From assembly GCA_024636955.1 (NCBI GenBank), contig JAGXGB010000040.1, forward strand, positions 1-34,782: a stretch of 34,782 nt of DNA, in the 5' to 3' direction. Source of the stretch: Bacteroidales bacterium. GTDB lineage: Bacteria > Bacteroidota > Bacteroidia > Bacteroidales > Lentimicrobiaceae. Positions 33,834 through 34,782 of this stretch are shown here, piece after piece; position 1 is the first letter of the stretch; every line of letters begins with the position of its first letter. The translations under genes were made by a program, and so were the position numbers. The notes beneath the pieces were generated by a model. That model searched no databases. It was given only the letters and a program-made list of their open reading frames with translations, and had not been told where the DNA came from.

Positions 33834-33971
33834 TTACTCCTTAATAATTGGTTTTGGCTTACAAACTTGCTTTTCCTTTTTAACGAGGGCGCCACATTTT
33901 TTGCATGCATATTTTGGATCGTCAGTATCCTTTTCACCTTTCTTTCCTTTTTCGCACATTGTTTTTGACAT
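33834..33971 (-). CDS. 45-residue zinc-ribbon-like protein
   Basis: Not listed by simple length cutoffs. ATG at 33971, stop at 33834-33836. The sequence begins MSKTMCEKGKKGEKDTDD, continues YACKKCGALVKKEKQVC and ends PKPIIKE. Cysteines are at 6, 23, 26 and 37: a CxxC knuckle (C-K-K-C-G-A-L) plus two more. The very high lysine content suggests RNA or protein binding. It starts 3 nt after the kinase-RapZ gene stop, so it belongs to the same transcript. The codon pattern is coherent; a function is not proposed. Confidence 0.72.
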   Translation of the reverse strand: MSKTMCEKGKKGEKDTDDPKYACKKCGALVKKEKQVCKPKPIIKE

Positions 33972-33974
33972 AAT

Positions 33975-34782
33975 CTACCAGTTTAATTTTTCATGGTGTT
34001 CAGGTACTATAGTCAGACCAAATTTCTCTTTGAGATGGACTGTAAGTTTTTCAGCGCAATACACTGAGCGATGTCTTCCACCTGTACAGCCAAAACTTAC
34101 CATTAGGTTTTTAAAGCCTCGTTCGGTGTAGTTTTTCACGGCTGCATCTACCAACCCATATACGCCTTCGAGGAAGTTTGTTACCTCAGAGTATGCCTTA
34201 AGGTATGTAATTACCGGTTCATCCAGTCCTGTTTGAGATTGGTATTGTTCAATTCTCCCGGGATTAGGCAATGCACGGCAATCGAAAACAAAACCGCCTC
34301 CATTGCCTGAGGCATCATCAGGGATTCCTTTTTTAAACGAGAAGCTTGACACTCTTACAGAAAGATTGGATTTCACGGGCTGTTTCAACTCATCTTCTGT
34401 AATTCGATGCCGCAACAATTTCATCAGTTCAGGTAAGTGCAATGTGAATGATGGTTGTGAAAACAGATATTTTAGATTCTTCATTGCATACGGAATACTT
34501 TGCAGAAAATGTTCCTTTTTCTGGTAATATCCCCTGAAACCATAAGCTCCCAATGCCTGTAGAATGCGCATTAGGACAAATCCGTCAAAGTACTTTAAGA
34601 ATGCATTTCTGTTGAAATCACCGTTCATTATATGATTACCGGAATCAATATCACCGTGGGTTTCAAATAGTGATTCAAGCTTAGTCAGATATGTTTCAAG
34701 CAGTTCATCTCTGAAGTTTGGAGGAAGATTAGCTTTTGCATCATAAAGAAGAGAAGCAACATCATATTGCAGGGGCCCCAGG
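33975..34782 (-). CDS. phosphotransferase (AmgK-like) fused to a RapZ C-terminal domain, 5' end outside window
   Basis: The frame runs off the right edge, so the N-terminus is missing. An internal ATG at 34628 is not the real start, since the codons before it give GPLQYDVASLLYDAKANLP, the typical C-terminal part of an APH/AmgK-type kinase. The kinase part continues with RILQALGAYGFRGYYQKKEHFLQSIPYA. From about residue 120 of the visible part, a RapZ C-terminal domain follows: SFSFKKGIPDDASGNGGGFVFDCRALPNPGR, then LMVSFGCTGGRHRSVYCAEKL (GCTGGxHRSV signature). In E. coli this domain senses glucosamine 6-phosphate. An aminosugar kinase with a built-in aminosugar sensor, next to a MurU-like gene, points to cell-wall sugar recycling. 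Confidence 0.82.
   Translation of the reverse strand, partial: LGPLQYDVASLLYDAKANLPPNFRDELLETYLTKLESLFETHGDIDSGNHIMNGDFNRNAFLKYFDGFVLMRILQALGAYGFRGYYQKKEHFLQSIPYAMKNLKYLFSQPSFTLHLPELMKLLRHRITEDELKQPVKSNLSVRVSSFSFKKGIPDDASGNGGGFVFDCRALPNPGRIEQYQSQTGLDEPVITYLKAYSEVTNFLEGVYGLVDAAVKNYTERGFKNLMVSFGCTGGRHRSVYCAEKLTVHLKEKFGLTIVPEHHEKLNW

Noticed and set aside
33748-34131. 127-codon plus-strand ORF
   Set aside because: It lies opposite the kinase-RapZ gene and the 45-residue protein, is rich in Phe, Ser and Leu as expected for the antisense of Lys/Glu-rich coding, and has no recognisable domain.

Overview
The window looks like chromosome from a low-GC member of the Bacteroidota, probably class Bacteroidia. 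Four things point there. Two secreted proteins have clear C-terminal type IX secretion (T9SS) sorting domains and a third has a plausible one. There is a TAnnTTTG-type -7 promoter box. The long outer-membrane protein combines a beta-barrel-like N-terminus, thrombospondin-3 repeats and an OmpA domain. A sugar-kinase-like protein is fused to a RapZ C-terminal domain. The genus cannot be told from the sequence. No rRNA, tRNA, CRISPR array, phage or transposase gene was seen.

Left part (1-9.5 kb): a WYL regulator cut by the window edge; a two-gene minus-strand operon that reads as the anaerobic ergothioneine pathway (rhodanese-type EanB followed by methyltransferase EanA/EgtD), with a long inverted repeat directly before it; a DoxX membrane protein; a reduced DNA ligase D (ligase domain only, with a broken polymerase remnant behind it); RmuC; and an Rrf2 regulator with the di-iron Fe-S repair protein RIC, behind a promoter that carries a perfect palindrome.

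Middle (9.8-20.7 kb): a four-gene carbohydrate cluster, GT4 (with a large helical C-terminal domain), GH130, GT4, GH130, with short gaps and one overlap. It is probably a system for making and phosphorolysing a mannose-containing glycan. Then come a one-TM protein and a PRC-barrel protein ending at a strong terminator, a stand-alone CheY-like receiver, a C_GCAxxG_C_C protein, a periplasmic DUF302 protein, and small secreted or membrane proteins.

Right part (20.7-34.8 kb): the OmpA/TSP3 outer-membrane protein, a 1188-residue T9SS cargo with a BNR-type propeller and PKD-like domains, and a T9SS cargo with a parallel beta-helix. The window then ends with a minus-strand run: kinase-RapZ fusion (cut by the window edge), a 45-residue zinc-ribbon-like protein, a small conserved helical protein, a MurU-like nucleotidyltransferase and an AddB-like nuclease.

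The most unusual signals are: (i) the eanB-eanA pair; (ii) decayed tandem copies of a gene's own 3' end directly behind two unrelated genes (ompA-like, exact 44-nt stop-to-stop spacing; rmuC, about 43 nt); (iii) a shared tandem palindrome, GGGGAA-N3-TTCCCC, in two divergent intergenic regions 8.6 kb apart; (iv) the GT4/GH130 cluster; and (v) the kinase-RapZ fusion close to a MurU-like gene.
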